From Hofstenia miamia (lineage: Eukaryota > Xenacoelomorpha > Acoela > Hofsteniidae): 64,000 nucleotides of DNA. Positions 50,701 to 62,808 of the stretch are shown here, piece by piece (positions within the stretch are counted from its first letter, which is position 1; every line of letters begins with the position of its first letter). The position numbers were made by a program, and so were the translations under genes. The stretch lies in assembly GCA_900660155.1 (NCBI GenBank), contig CABFPE010000222.1:134090-198089 (forward strand), given 5' to 3'. A model generated the notes under the pieces. That model was not told the DNA's origin. It did no database searches and worked only from the letters and a program-made list of their open reading frames with translations.

Positions 50701-53700
50701 GAAGACGACAGTAGTATGATTAATAGGTTATTGAGCATCGTCCATTCTCAAATTGGAATATTACAAGCCATGGTTAGCTTTCATAATTTATTTTCAAATT
50801 TTAGCTTCCGAATGCGTACCCGTATGATTAATTACTTTTCTGATGTAGTCCGCTAATGTGTATCACACATTCCGTTTCTTTCTAAAAATGAATTCGCTGA
50901 AAACCTTAAGAAAAAGTTAATTAACAAAAGTAATTTTGTTCACACAATTTAACGTGTTATGCAACAGAAAGTGTCTCGTATTATGTAAGCTAAAGAAAAT
51001 AATAAAACTATAAATAAGTCAAGAAAATAGCCAATCGATAGATTTAAAGATTTAATTGTTCTTTAGAGTAAAACCTTTTTGCATATGCGAAATATAAAGA
51101 CTGCAAGCGTGACATTTTGTGCTCAACCCACATTGTTTAGATCTCGTAAATTTTCACTACATGAAGTCATTGCAATTGAAATAGGATTTACAACACAGGA
51201 ACCAAAAGGAAGAAAGGAAATTCTTCGATACTAGGCAAGGAATTATCAATTCCATTACCGAGGTCCAATTCCTGCTTTCTCATCAATAAGATGTTCAAAA
51301 TCTGTGATTCTTTATGATATTTTGTCACATTTCTCAATTCAACGTAAAAAGGCATGCTGGTTATGAAACTAATCAATTTTAATCTCTTGTTTTACGTGTC
51401 TACCCTTTAGCAAAAATATACATTTTAAATGTAAGAATCAGCTAACAATCATCAAGACTGAAATTTTTAAATGCCTACATAGGGTATAAAGTACATTGAA
51501 ACAAATACTGATTTCCTTACATTCGAAAATAAATGTTTTGCGTTACACTAAAATGGAGATCGGCAGACATACTTGCACTTTTATACCAATTTCATTTTTT
51601 GAACAGTCATTAATTTCTTTGGATATCACTTGAAAGGATCTTCTGTTCGCTATAAAGCAAATATTGAATATAGTATTGAGAGAAATGAGTAATATTCTTG
51701 ACAACAAGTTACACAAACTCTCGCTTGTAAGCGTTTATATTGCCTCATTTTTATAATTGTGTTGCAAATCACTATGACAACCATAGTTAGTTTCTACACA
51801 CAATAAATTCAAATTTTTGCATTACATATAAATAACAGTGAACGACCAGTTGTGCATTCACAAATTGCGATCGTTAGCACTAAGAACGTTTTAAAAATTT
51901 AATACTACGCTTTCCGTGATAACACAGATTTAGTAAGACATCCAAAATATATTATTTGATCGAATAAATTTTAAAACCATCTACATGTATATGCGAACTT
52001 CAAGAATTTAATTTTGATTATAATTAATCTTCGATATTTAACTGTTATTATTATAAAATAATGTATCTAATAGACCTAACTAATTCATACATATCACATC
52101 TGCTAATATACATATCAAGGAGTTCTTAATTTAAGAACTCCTTGAAAACCAACTCAGCTTGTAATGAATACATCAATTGTTTATCATTAGCTTATAGCAA
52201 TGGAAAAATGCGAATTTGTAAAAAAAGAATTTACCACTATAAGAACAAAATTAGAAATAGCATAGATTTCGTGAGAGCAATGGTAAAAGCATCTCAACAT
52301 CTTTAAGTTTATACGGGAGTTTTAATGTTATATTTTAAAGCACAGTTGCTGACTTGTGGAAAAATTAAAAGCAAACATCCCATAAATAGCATTTGACAGG
52401 TTTTATAGCACAAATTCAATGTTAATCACATGCATTAATAATTTAACAGGGTTCTTATAAAGTCACAACCAACTTTAAAATGATGCACAGAGACTAAATG
52501 ACGTGTAATGGTTTTATAAAATATAGCCTTGATGTGCACTCATACGGAAATATTTCGTGACGTCACATTTTTCGAAATGACTCGTCTATTGCTACCAAAT
52601 AGAAGACTTATAGTGGAATTATACTATGCTAACAATCATGTTGAAACAGAAACATAACATACATTCAAAACATCCAGAGGTATGAAAAGCAAGTCAGCTG
52701 AGCATAACACAATTACAATAGGACCAGTAATCTGCAGACTTAAGCAGTATGTTAGCGATGTGGGTATTCACCTGCCAATCAATGTAGAAGTTGTTCACCA
52801 CAGAAGGTCAATAATAATTACAAAAGTTATCACCTGTCCAATCAACAGTTCATAAAATACTACACCAGTACCTTTGCATGCACCGCATCGATTTCATACA
52901 ATTTGAAAGAATTCTTGAAACAGAATACTTAATAAAATTCAAGATGAATCAACATTTTTTAATCGTGTTTTTAATGAACATATGAGCCCCACTTCAACCA
53001 GTGGCGCTATCACTTGATGAAATTGTCTAATTTGGAGTACGAGTTACCCCAATGAGTGCCATGAGAAATCCTTTGTCACTAAAGAAAAAATGCGAATTGG
53101 GTTTATTTGGAATTTAATTTTAAATTCCTACTTTCTTATGATCAACCATGATCTACTCCTACAGTCATACAATAAAATTAAAGGAATACGATTGTTAGTC
53201 ACGTTATGATTCAATTAAAACCTCATAAAGAATTCAATCGTGTAATAAAGATTATATATATATATATATATATTTATTGATACTCAGGAATAATTATTCT
53301 GCATGTGCAAAAAATTTACACAGAGAATTCGTTTTTTACATTCAAGAGGGTATTTTATAAGCGGAAACGATTACACGAACAACATTAAAAAATATACAAA
53401 TTAAAAACCTTAGAAGTCAGGTAAAACCAATAATTAAATGAAGGTTTCAAAAATATGCATCTAACTTTATGCGATCAACAGAACACTTATTAGTGCGTTT
53501 TAATTGAATTTAAAATATTGCGTTGTTAATAATAATTTTCAATTATAGAAATTAAAATAGATTTTGCAGAGACAATGTAATTTCGACGTCGAATATTAAA
53601 AATGTTCATTAATATAGTTTAAATATAGAACATTGATAAATCAACAATTAACACAAGAACCGCCGACGCAGTCAAAGGGACGCTGAGAAAAAAATCGAGA

Positions 53701-56583
53701 ATAGTCGAGCTGTTTGATTTTAAGAAGTTTCTATTCTAATGATATTTTAGCCTAGCTCTTAGTTAATTATTTCCAAACGCTTTATAATTTCCTGTATTTA
53801 ATAGAATAGTGTCAGTGCATCGAAATTACCTATAATCGTTATTGTCATTTCGACTGTTTATTCAAAAGACTGAAATATGAAGCAATTTGGGTTTAAAGCT
53901 CTTCATATATTATCAAATAGTGGGAGACTGTATAATTGATTCCGATGATGAACATTATTTGAATACAGCGCAGTCTACTAATGAAATCCCAATAACAAAA
54001 TCCCCTCTACAAATGATTTCAGTGTATCGGTGCCTGAAATATTCGAATTTTACACTAACACCAAGCAGGTGTGATTGTCAATGATTGTTTTTGTAAAAAA
54101 TAAAGTATTATTATTAAATTGGCATTCGAACAGTATCAAGTTGAAAAAGTTAACAACGTTAATTAAATCTGAATTTCTAGACGTTATACTATCAGTTAGT
54201 AAAACAAAAACGGCTCCTCTAAACTCTTCGTGTATATTGCAATGTTTGCTTTACGTAAGTTTAAAATTACGACTGGTTGCGTTTGCCAAATCATAAACGA
54301 ATTCATTTTGAATTTTTACGGACAAGTGTGTTAAACGATATACATATCTTCTAACCTATATTTGAATAGTGGCATAAACAATTAACAAATTAACTGACAT
54401 GAAAACATAGTTATGAAAAGCTGAAAACTAGTAAATGTACATTAATATCTAAAATTAAAAAAGATGTGAGTTAAATTCTAAAATTTCAAAGGGTGGATAA
54501 ATATTTACAGCGAAGCGCATTGAATCTTTGAGTTCGGTTTCTACTCCTGAACCCTAAAGAATAATTTCAAAAAACAAAATTAAACTGTTAATAAAAGACC
54601 GCACTATTTCTTAGAAAAAAACATTAATAGGTGATTGTTTCAGCTGACAAACCAAATATTCGGTTTTCATTATTATCTTTTGGTTCGGTTTCGATTTTGA
54701 GTGAAAACCTCGGTTTCGGTATTTTTTGGGCACAAATCCAGATTTTCCAAATGGAAGACCGTGACAAGGAAGAATTGAATTTCAAGAAGCCCTCCATGGA
54801 TATTGTAGATTTACATTCTAAGTGGATTTAGAATTGGCTTTGTTTTCATCTGTGAAAGTTTATTTTGCAAACACCAATGGTTGGAAAATCTTTCAAAAAA
54901 GGCAATGAAGCAATCTCATTATAAATGTGTGCAAAACGACAGAAATTTCAAAGAGTTATAGTTCCTCCGTTATATTCCATAGTTTGTCTTATGACCTTTC
55001 TATAAAACTCTTGATATACGCTTGCGTTTGGGCTTGGATTGAAATATTCACTTCGCGGTTTTGTTTTCATTACAACCACGCATAAAAGGAAAAAATGAGA
55101 CGAGAACCACGCGTCACACGTGAGAACTGACTTCTCAATCTTAACAGAACATGTGTGATATTCAGATAAATTTAATCTTTTTAAAAAGAGCACTTTTAGT
55201 TGCATTAAATGTTAATAATATAATAGTGTGCTCAAGAAAATTACTTAAAAACAAGGGTCCTTGGCATTCTGCTAAAAAGTTTCACGATTATATGCTTTCT
55301 CTATTTCTAATCAGCAAATAGAATGCGTAAATAATGTTAAATATTTTATGCAACATTGCACAATGCTATATTTAACTTAGGAAGAAAGAGATTAGAAAAT
55401 ATTAAATAACATAATTTAATTAAATTTCGAAAACAATTACAGGAGGCTTAAAAATCAGATGTTTTGAAACATCGATGACGTACAGAAGATTGGGAGGAGA
55501 GGAGGATGCTGACAGTTTAATATCCTTTTCTTGACTAAACAAGGAAGAGTGATTAAGCCGCATTAATTAACAAATACCTTTCGATTGAAGGAAGTGGTTT
55601 ATCTTTAAACTAAACACAAGTTCACACCAATTAACTATTTTGTCAATATTTGACATCATATATATTATTATTATTATTACTGCCAATAAGAATTCCTAAA
55701 TGCTAAAAGCGTTAATTTGAATTCAATAGTCAACCTCTGTAAATACATATTTTGAAAGGTAACAATTTTTACTGGTTTTTTGTAGTATGAATCACTCATG
55801 CAAATGATATTAATTCCACAACCTCAATTTTATAATACCAATATACATGTTGTTATTCAATAAAAAAACTAATAAACGCAAAAATGTGAAATTAGTTTTC
55901 TAAATATTGAATTTAGGTTATCCTCTACCTTCATTCATTTTCTAACAAATAATCACAAAAAATCATTTTTGGACAAATAGAGGAGCTCCCTCGCTTCCTC
56001 TATGTAAAATGACTTGTGAATTGGGGTTGGTGACTACAAAGCGCCGGATTTTCAAGCGACTCTTATTTCTTGTCAATGCTTATCTTTATGGGATGCTGTC
56101 AAGAATATATATCACTAAGTGCTGAAAATGTTGAGCTTTTCTGTAATTAAGAAAATGCTAATTTCCGCTCTTTGTACACCTCGCTTAATTCACTTAAAAC
56201 AAACTAAGTTTATTGGCGGAACGCATCAATTTTAAAATATAAAGAAAGAAATGTTGAAGACATAATAAAGCGAATATATTTTTTGTAGTTTTTTAACATA
56301 GACGCGATCAACGATTATTATATATAATGTTTCAACATTTGCCTTCGCCATAATGTATGTTAGAATTTGATTATATTGCCACATTAATGTTAGGGATTTT
56401 CGCGACGTGTTTCATCATGCTAAAATTGCATCACGTTCAATGGCCACATAAAATTGTATAAAACATGAATTGTTGTGTTAAATATTTATGCATAGTTAAG
56501 CAGAAAACACATCACTGAAAGGAAACAAAGTTTTTATATGCAAAATTACGTTAAGGAAAATTTTGTAATGATTGTCATATGTG
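47705..56583. other. Long AT-rich interval, RAPGEF1 5' side and intergenic
   Basis: Missing 5' exons of RAPGEF1 should lie here or beyond, but only weak candidates are visible. One is a 21-nt splice-bounded microexon at 48191-48211 (minus), phase-compatible with the 47704 exon (QSCHPQV). Another is a possible short exon near 51265-51310 (minus; FEHLIDEKAGIGP) between AG and GTAATG. A minus-strand frame at 55080-54957 (TKPRSEYFNPSPNASVYQEF) has less AT-driven composition but no clear acceptor. A (TA)n tract sits at 53252-53272 and an exact hairpin at 52115-52145. The rest shows nothing I can support. Confidence 0.35.
52115..52145. repeat. Perfect 15-bp inverted repeat with 1-nt spacer
   Basis: TCAAGGAGTTCTTAA, a single T, then the exact reverse complement TTAAGAACTCCTTGA. 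Nothing else in the neighbourhood is palindromic. It may be a hairpin-forming remnant or the fused ends of a miniature element. Confidence 0.9.
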
Positions 56584-59030
56584 CTAGTAATTAAGCATCG
56601 TCTGAACAGCATCTACGTCATCAGTGCCAGACAATAACTGAGACAGTAGAGCTCTGAAAAAATTCGGATTAAAGATTGAAACCAGAAAGTACTTAATGCT
56701 GAAATAAATATATATTATGCGTTGCTATGCATTACATCTTCATTGACGACTACTGTGGATATTATTCGCGTCAATTAAATTATCCGGACGAAGTATAAAA
56801 AACGGACAAACACTTTTGAATAAAATCTTTCAAAACTAATAAAATTACAAAAAAATTACCTAGCAGAGTAAATTTAACGCAATTTTGAAAAAAAACAATT
56901 TCTTACCGTCATCTGCTGAAACGGTGGCTAATATATACATATTCTCTTTTTCAATTAATTAAAAATAGAAATTAATTTGTGCCAAATAATTTCGTAAAGT
57001 AATCATTGTAGGAAAGTAATTCAAATGAGAACGTTGAACTTAGAAAGAACGAAATCTTAAGACCTTAAAAACTCACTCTATTGACGATTTACTTCAAAAA
57101 ATTCAAAGGTCGATTAACAACTAGCCTTTGAGTTAGGGCTTTATTTGGATAATAAATTAAAGGGAATTTTAATTTTTTATAGGTCAGAATATCCAGATTT
57201 CACAAAACAAAATTTTCAGAGACGATATTTAAATGTATATAGAGACAGATGGCGTGATAGTTACCTGAGTTCCCATCGGGCCTGAATTATTGGAATAGAA
57301 AATAGACCCGAAGTATCAACTATTCTCACGTACCCGACCAAAACAGAACATTGTCATTTACCTAGACCCGAATACAACCGAAACAAAAATACAATCAAAA
57401 GCCCTGCTCTGTCTAACCCGAAATCGGGTCTAGTCTGATAACACTACGCAAAATGAATTCAGGAGAGTTTTATTACTGTTTACCTATTATTAATATCAAC
57501 GATTAATCGTAGGTATTATTTTTAGACTAAGTGAATATTATCTCTTAAAATAACTACTTGCTAAAATGAAGTCCCGAACAAAGCAAAAAAATTGAACGAC
57601 CCGAACTCGACACGAACTTTATTGCGAAATCAGGTTCAAGAACTCTGATAGTTTCAATTTATATACCTTTTGTTTAAGTATGAATGCTTCCCTTTCAAGG
57701 TCATCTCCGATAAATTTGGCAGTGAATTCATCCTCAAATTTCCTCAACTCGTCCTGTGAAAGACAGTTAGTGTTAAAACGTCGATGCTCAAATTTAATGC
57801 GCTTGTTTCCATAAGTGGACACTCGGCTATATCGTCTTTCGCACAGTTGCTGACTTTCCGCGATGAATTCTTCAGGAGTAGATTTCGCATCACCAAATGT
57901 AGATACGTAGCTGGCAACTAAAGATTTAATAATTGTTAATTACATTTTCAAATAGTAAGTTTTGTCAAAAAATTATCTTGTGGTAAAGCTTCAAAGAAAA
58001 ACCTTAAACGAAAATAAATATAATACCTAACTGTTTTGTTATTAACAGCAATAGAGTTGATTTAAATGAATATCAATACTAAGACACTTGTTTCAATTAC
58101 TAATCGAAATTTTAAAGATATAACCTATTAGGAAAACTGTAAAGAAATATAACAACAATCTACTAAAAAACTTACTTGGTGTAAATCTTGCGGAAATATC
58201 ATTTCGTTTGCACAAAAGTAATTGAGGCCACAGTTGCTGACTTTCCGCGATGAATTCTTCAGGAGTAGATTTCGCATCACCAAATGTAGATACGTAGCTG
58301 GCAACTAAAGATTTAATAATTGTTAATTACATTTTCAAATAGTAAGTTTTGTCAAAAAATTATCTTGTGGTAAAGCTTCAAAGAAAAACCTTAAACGAAA
58401 ATAAATATAATACCTAACTGTTTTGTTATTAACAGCAATAGAGTTGATTTAAATGAATATCAATACTAAGACACTTGTTTCAATTACTAATCGAAATTTT
58501 AAAGATATAACCTATTAGGAAAACTGTAAAGAAATATAACAACAATCTACTAAAAAACTTACTTGGTGTAAATCTTGCGGAAATATCATTTCGTTTGCAC
58601 AAAAGTAATTGAGGTGACGCGTTTGCGACACCTTCAAAAATTTCGAGATTTGTTTCCATGCTTGTTGCTGGTGAGAAACCTGCACTGCTAGGAGTTGTCA
58701 CTTCTTTACCTTCATTTGAGATGGATGCAGGGGACAGTGTCCTATTGCTCGTCAGTTTAACCTGACTTACATTTTTTTCAATTTCATGAAATTTCTGAGT
58801 GGCTTTTTCAATAAAACTTTTGGTGTGTTCACTATTTGGAACAGCGCTCAGTTCTTGCTGCAACTGAGCGATCATTTTCTTCGCTTCTAACAGCTTGTTT
58901 TCTAAAATAATGAGTTTATATATATATACACACACACATATATATATATATATATACACATATACATATATACATATATACATACTATGGGATTTGTATC
59001 CACCGCTCGAACTTTCCGATGTTCCATAGT

Positions 59031-59064
<34 letters not shown>

Positions 59065-61570
59065 ACTATATATATATGATACTATATATATTAAATATCC
59101 TCCATGTGCGTGTGCACATTTTGTACAAATTTAAAGAAATGATGGTCAGCAAGCAAAATTCACTAAGCATTTCAATAAGAATATAAAGTTAGCATTATAT
59201 TAGTAACCATGTGGTAAAAATAACGAAGATTTATGTGGTGAAGGCAACTATTATTAAGTATAAGATCACTCACGTGGAAATAACTACTTGCATCGCGTGT
59301 ATATATATATATATATACCAGACTTGTCAAAGAGCCGACATTTCCAAGCTCGGCTCGGCTCGTTTAAATTTTGTGTAAGTTCGGCTCGGCTCGCCACATA
59401 AAATCTTTGAATGAGGCTCATTTTAGTTCGGTATTTATTTAAAAATATTGTTATTAAAGAATTTTTACATAGCTCTTCTTATTATTTAATAAACCTTTCT
59501 TAAATAAGATTATAGGAAAGGTATAATGACAGCAAAAAAAAAAGAAAAATCTCCATAAACAAATTAACAAGCAGAACTATAAACTTGCTTTAACTAAAAT
59601 AGGCTCGTTTTGGGCTCGTTGTATATCAAATACTGTGCTCAAGCTCGGTTCGTTGACAAGTCTGATATATATTGTACCTAAGAACCACAATATTTCATTA
59701 CGCAGTTCATCGCATGGTGAATGTAAGTCAAGTGAATGGGACAATAAAATAGCAGATATATTTCATTATAGTAAAGAACAAATATTGTGTAGATTAAAGG
59801 ATTCGATTATGGATTAATTTACAATGGGAAGGAAAACGGCGAGGTGGTCAGCTTTTTCAATTATAATACAATGGATATTAGAATTGTTTGATTATAACAC
59901 TAGTATAGCTTATCTAACAATAAGATTACAATAAATTCATTTTAATAAGCATTCGACTTCGATTGGCGTGGATAATATAAACTGATTATTTGAATACTTG
60001 AATTTATTGTAGAAACGTTTATGATTTGATATCTACATTTGGATCTTGGAAGATCTGATAGTTAATGGAATCTTGCTCTTTTTAATTATCAATCTAGAAT
60101 TCATTGCTAAAAACTAAAAATATTCCGTTTTTCAATCAAGTTTTTGCTTGAAGACAAAATGAATGATAATTAGGGCGAACAAAAGTAAAAAAAGTCAAAA
60201 TTGAAATAAAGGTCAATTTTCTTAAAATACTTAGAAATTCAATTGTTTTAATGCCCATCCATACATATTTTTAAAATTTTAAGGTCAAAATAAAGTCAAA
60301 ATTTTACAACATTTAGAATTAGGTAAAAAAATTTTGAAATTTTCTTTGAGGTCAAATTTTTAGGTTAAAGTTTTTCGAAGAGAAAAAATGTATGAATGAT
60401 TTTCATTAAAAAAATTCTTTAAAACCATATAATACAAAACTTAATATTTTTATTAGAACAGTATCTGAGAAAATTTATGCGTTTTGTACTTAAATTGTAA
60501 ACAAAAGCTTAAAGGGGAGGAAGCCTCTACTTATAAATCTATAACGTCATTTCCAATTCGTTTAGCTTTAAAAATATAAATTTCTGGGTTACAAAAACAT
60601 GGGAAAAATTACTGCAAAATTCTTAACTACTAAAATATAGATAAGTTAAAGCAAACATTAATTACTGTTTTAATATTTTGCCGAATGTTTATAAAAATGA
60701 CATTACTAAGGGTGTCATTGTTGAGAGAACAAAAACTGCTCTCAATTGGGCAATAATGCAAATGACTATGAATTGAATTGAACTTGTAAAATTCTTTGAG
60801 TTTGAATCAACCTTAATTTTGGATGTTTTGCCGAAAATTGAAAACTATAGATTACATGACTTAATGAATAATCGGTTCATTAAATCTTACAGAATATGGA
60901 TTGCTGAAAATAGCAAGTGTTCTCCTGCTTCCATTGAAAGGTTTTCTCAATGTTAAAAAGAATGTTTAAGACAATAAAATAATGGGAAGTTCTGGACTGG
61001 TGCTTCTGACTTCCTAGTTGATTATATTTAGTATAAAATACGCGAATTTTACTAAAGCTTAAAAATATTTGGTCAATTTTTTAGGTAAAAAATTACGTTT
61101 TTAAGTGAAAACGTCAAAATTGTAAATTTTTTAGTTCAAAAAAATCGCCCTAATGATAATATATAATATACCTTTCCTAAACAATTGCAAAACAGTGTGT
61201 GTAAAAAGGTAAAACCTATACCTAAACGCTCAAGTTCACGTCTGTTTTTCTTTCCATGAGCACTAGAATCCGGTGATTGAATAGAAGGAAACTGATGGAT
61301 TTCAGAACTCTTAGGCCGCGGCGCTACTTCTGGAAAAAGTGGAACTTCGAAATGGGAAGCACTCTTTGTGAGGACTTTGGGTTGAGCAGGAAACGAAAAG
61401 GACTCTTCAACAGGAGAAACCAAATTGGAATCAATGTCAGTGGTGTCAAGATTGTCATAATTACTAGGTGGTCTATCACTTCTTCCACTAAATTAAAAAA
61501 TGCAAATCTTAAACAAATTGATAAATTACAAATTTCATAATGTAAATGAAATTTACCAATGCGCGCTCAT
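56584..61570 (-). CDS. Unrecognised coiled-coil protein gene
   Basis: Exons in transcript order: 61570-61557 (ATG, MSAH), 61487-61222, 58901-58563, 57917-57667. All are GT-AG with matching phases, totalling 870 nt or 290 residues. Candidate later exons are a 21-nt microexon at 56927-56907 and a terminal exon at 56653-56584 reading ALLSQLLSGTDDVDAVQTML, then NY and TAG. The incoming phase of that last exon does not fit directly, so a piece is missing or mis-called. The N-terminal 90 residues are acidic/serine/proline-rich and probably disordered. Residues about 90-140 form a coiled coil (ELERLENKLLEAKKMIAQLQ). A Ser/Thr-Pro-rich linker follows, then a charged helical region (ERRYSRVSTYGNKRIKFEHR, DELRKFEDEFTAKF). 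There is no signal peptide or membrane segment. I do not recognise the family. A duplicated exon block (see 57842-58614) may add 43 residues in frame. Confidence 0.7.
57265..57647. mobile_element. hAT-type MITE just downstream of an exon
   Basis: Imperfect inverted ends (CTGAGTTCCCATCGGGCCTG left; the complement of CAGAGTTCTTGAACCTGA right) lie between near-identical 8-bp flanks ATAGTTAC (57257-57264) and ATAGTTTC (57648-57655). The interior is rich in ACCCGA/CGGGTC motifs and codes for nothing. It sits 20 bp from the donor of the exon ending at 57667, on the intron side. Confidence 0.7.
57842..58614. repeat. 387-bp tandem duplication spanning an intron and two partial exons
   Basis: Bases 57842-58227 and 58229-58614 read as identical, an offset of exactly 387 bp (129 codons). 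The unit runs from inside one exon of the coiled-coil gene (TTCCGCGATGAATTC region), through the complete intron, into the preceding exon. The junction fuses the two partial exons into a new piece at 58304-58176, with an intact acceptor and donor, 129 nt long. No N marks the junction. No differences were seen across introns, so it is either a very recent duplication or an assembly error. Confidence 0.9.
58915..59095. repeat. TA-rich microsatellites
   Basis: Interrupted (TA)n/(CA)n at 58917-58985 and (TA)n at about 59034-59090, in an intron of the coiled-coil gene. ATGATACTATATATAT is reiterated near 59060-59090. The plus-strand sequence between them carries a short inverted pair, ATACTATGG and CCATAGTAT. 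Confidence 0.85.
59319..59664. mobile_element. hAT-type MITE with GGCTCGGCTCG motifs
   Basis: Exact 12-bp inverted ends CAGACTTGTCAA (59319-59330) and TTGACAAGTCTG (59653-59664). Flanks are ATATATAC and ATATATAT, 8-bp near-duplicates within a TA tract. GGCTCGGCTCG and its relatives recur near both ends. At 346 bp and non-coding, it fits a non-autonomous hAT element. Confidence 0.8.
60171..61152. mobile_element. hAT element, third family, mostly non-coding
   Basis: Ends TAGGGCGA (60171) and TCGCCCTA (ending 61152), flanked by the exact 8-bp duplication ATGATAAT (60163-60170 and 61153-61160). AAGGTCAAAATTT-like motifs recur inside both ends in the same orientation. A scrap reading SKCSPASIERFSQ near 60915-60955 resembles the C-terminal dimerisation signature of hAT transposases. 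It is therefore an internally decayed or deleted derivative. It lies in an intron of the coiled-coil gene. Confidence 0.85.
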
Positions 61571-61949
61571 CTTTTCAAACCCAAATAAAAAAACAAAATA
61601 AAACTTATATAATTATAAATATTTGTTATTAACAGATTGTTAAGTACCATTTAGTGTAGCTATGGATGCGGACCTAAATATGATTATTCATATTTTTGAG
61701 CTTCAGTCATTCAAAATCGATTGAGTCATATAAGTAATATTTTTCGTTTCAGATACCTTTGTTGCGTGGTGTATCTCTGCGTGGTGCCGGACACCTTTAT
61801 TTGTTTAGCAAACCAGTGTTTATGCAAGCAGCTGCAACGATACTCGTTAATACATCGCCTGTTATTTTACTGTTTATTAGCGTTCGTCGTCTTTCTTCAA
61901 AAACCCTTAATTCAATGGCTCTGCAGAAAATTTCGCCAACTATTTTGTG

Positions 61950-62808
61950 ATAACAGTTAAAGGGCGGAACAAAGGTTTGGGAATGGAAGTCAGCTACCAA
62001 TTCAATTGCTTTTAAGGTTTGTCCAGCTTCATTTATAGTTGACAACAAGATAAAATTTCGCACAAAAAGCACGAAGACCAGGCAAAGCACACAAAAAACT
62101 TGGAATTGTCGAAACCACAGTCGCTGCTAACTGGACGAATTTTCCGTGGATTTGACAAGAGCTTTGGTGCGGTCCAATATTCCCCTAAAGAAGCTGGAAA
62201 GCGAAGAATTCAAGCATTTTCTGCAGAAATGGACAAAACGTGTTATTCCAAGTAGTAACTACCTAAAGGACGAGTATGTGTCAGTTTTCCAGTGCGATTT
62301 CAATAATTGGAGATAACAACATCTACCTTATTATTGACTAATGAACTGACATCACAGGAAGATTTCTGCTGACAATTCTTATCGGAGTTTTAGATGGGGT
62401 TTGTAGAAAACCATTTCTTATGGATCTCGTGGAGCTTCAAAAAACAAACTCTACAACAGTAAGCCAAGTCATGAATACTTGTCTTTATAGAATATATGGA
62501 GAAATCAAGTACGACAGAGTCAAGCTTCTTGTATCGGATGCAACGACATATATCCTGAAAGCGGGGCGAGACTTGAAAAAAAGCATGTTTCCAAATATGT
62601 TACATGTCACATGTTTGGCACACGCTCTCCAGCACGTTGCCGAGAAGTTTCGATCTGAATTTCCCAAAAGTGAATCGTTTGTTATGAACATGAAGAAACT
62701 GCGTTCTAAGTGCGGTTGCAGAAAGCGTCTATTTCAAGAATTTACTGGAATTAATTTACCCCCTGAGCCGATTTTGACACGATGGGCCTCTTGGTTACGA
62801 ACCTGTTT
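61950..62808 (+). mobile_element. hAT transposase relic, fourth copy, running into the gap
   Basis: From about 62155, pieces read ALVRSNIPLKKLESEEFKHF (like the segment between BED finger and catalytic core in the 582 element). From 62420 an open frame follows with VELQKTNSTTVSQVMN, YDRVKLLVSDATTYILKAG, HVTCLAHALQHVAEKF and PPEPILTRWASWL. These align in order with residues about 66-190 of the transposase at 1313-2446. Stops between 62290 and 62400 interrupt it. The 3' part is lost in the gap, and the 5' terminal repeat was not found. At 61745-62100 both strands are open for over 60 codons; which, if either, is coding is unclear. Confidence 0.75.
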
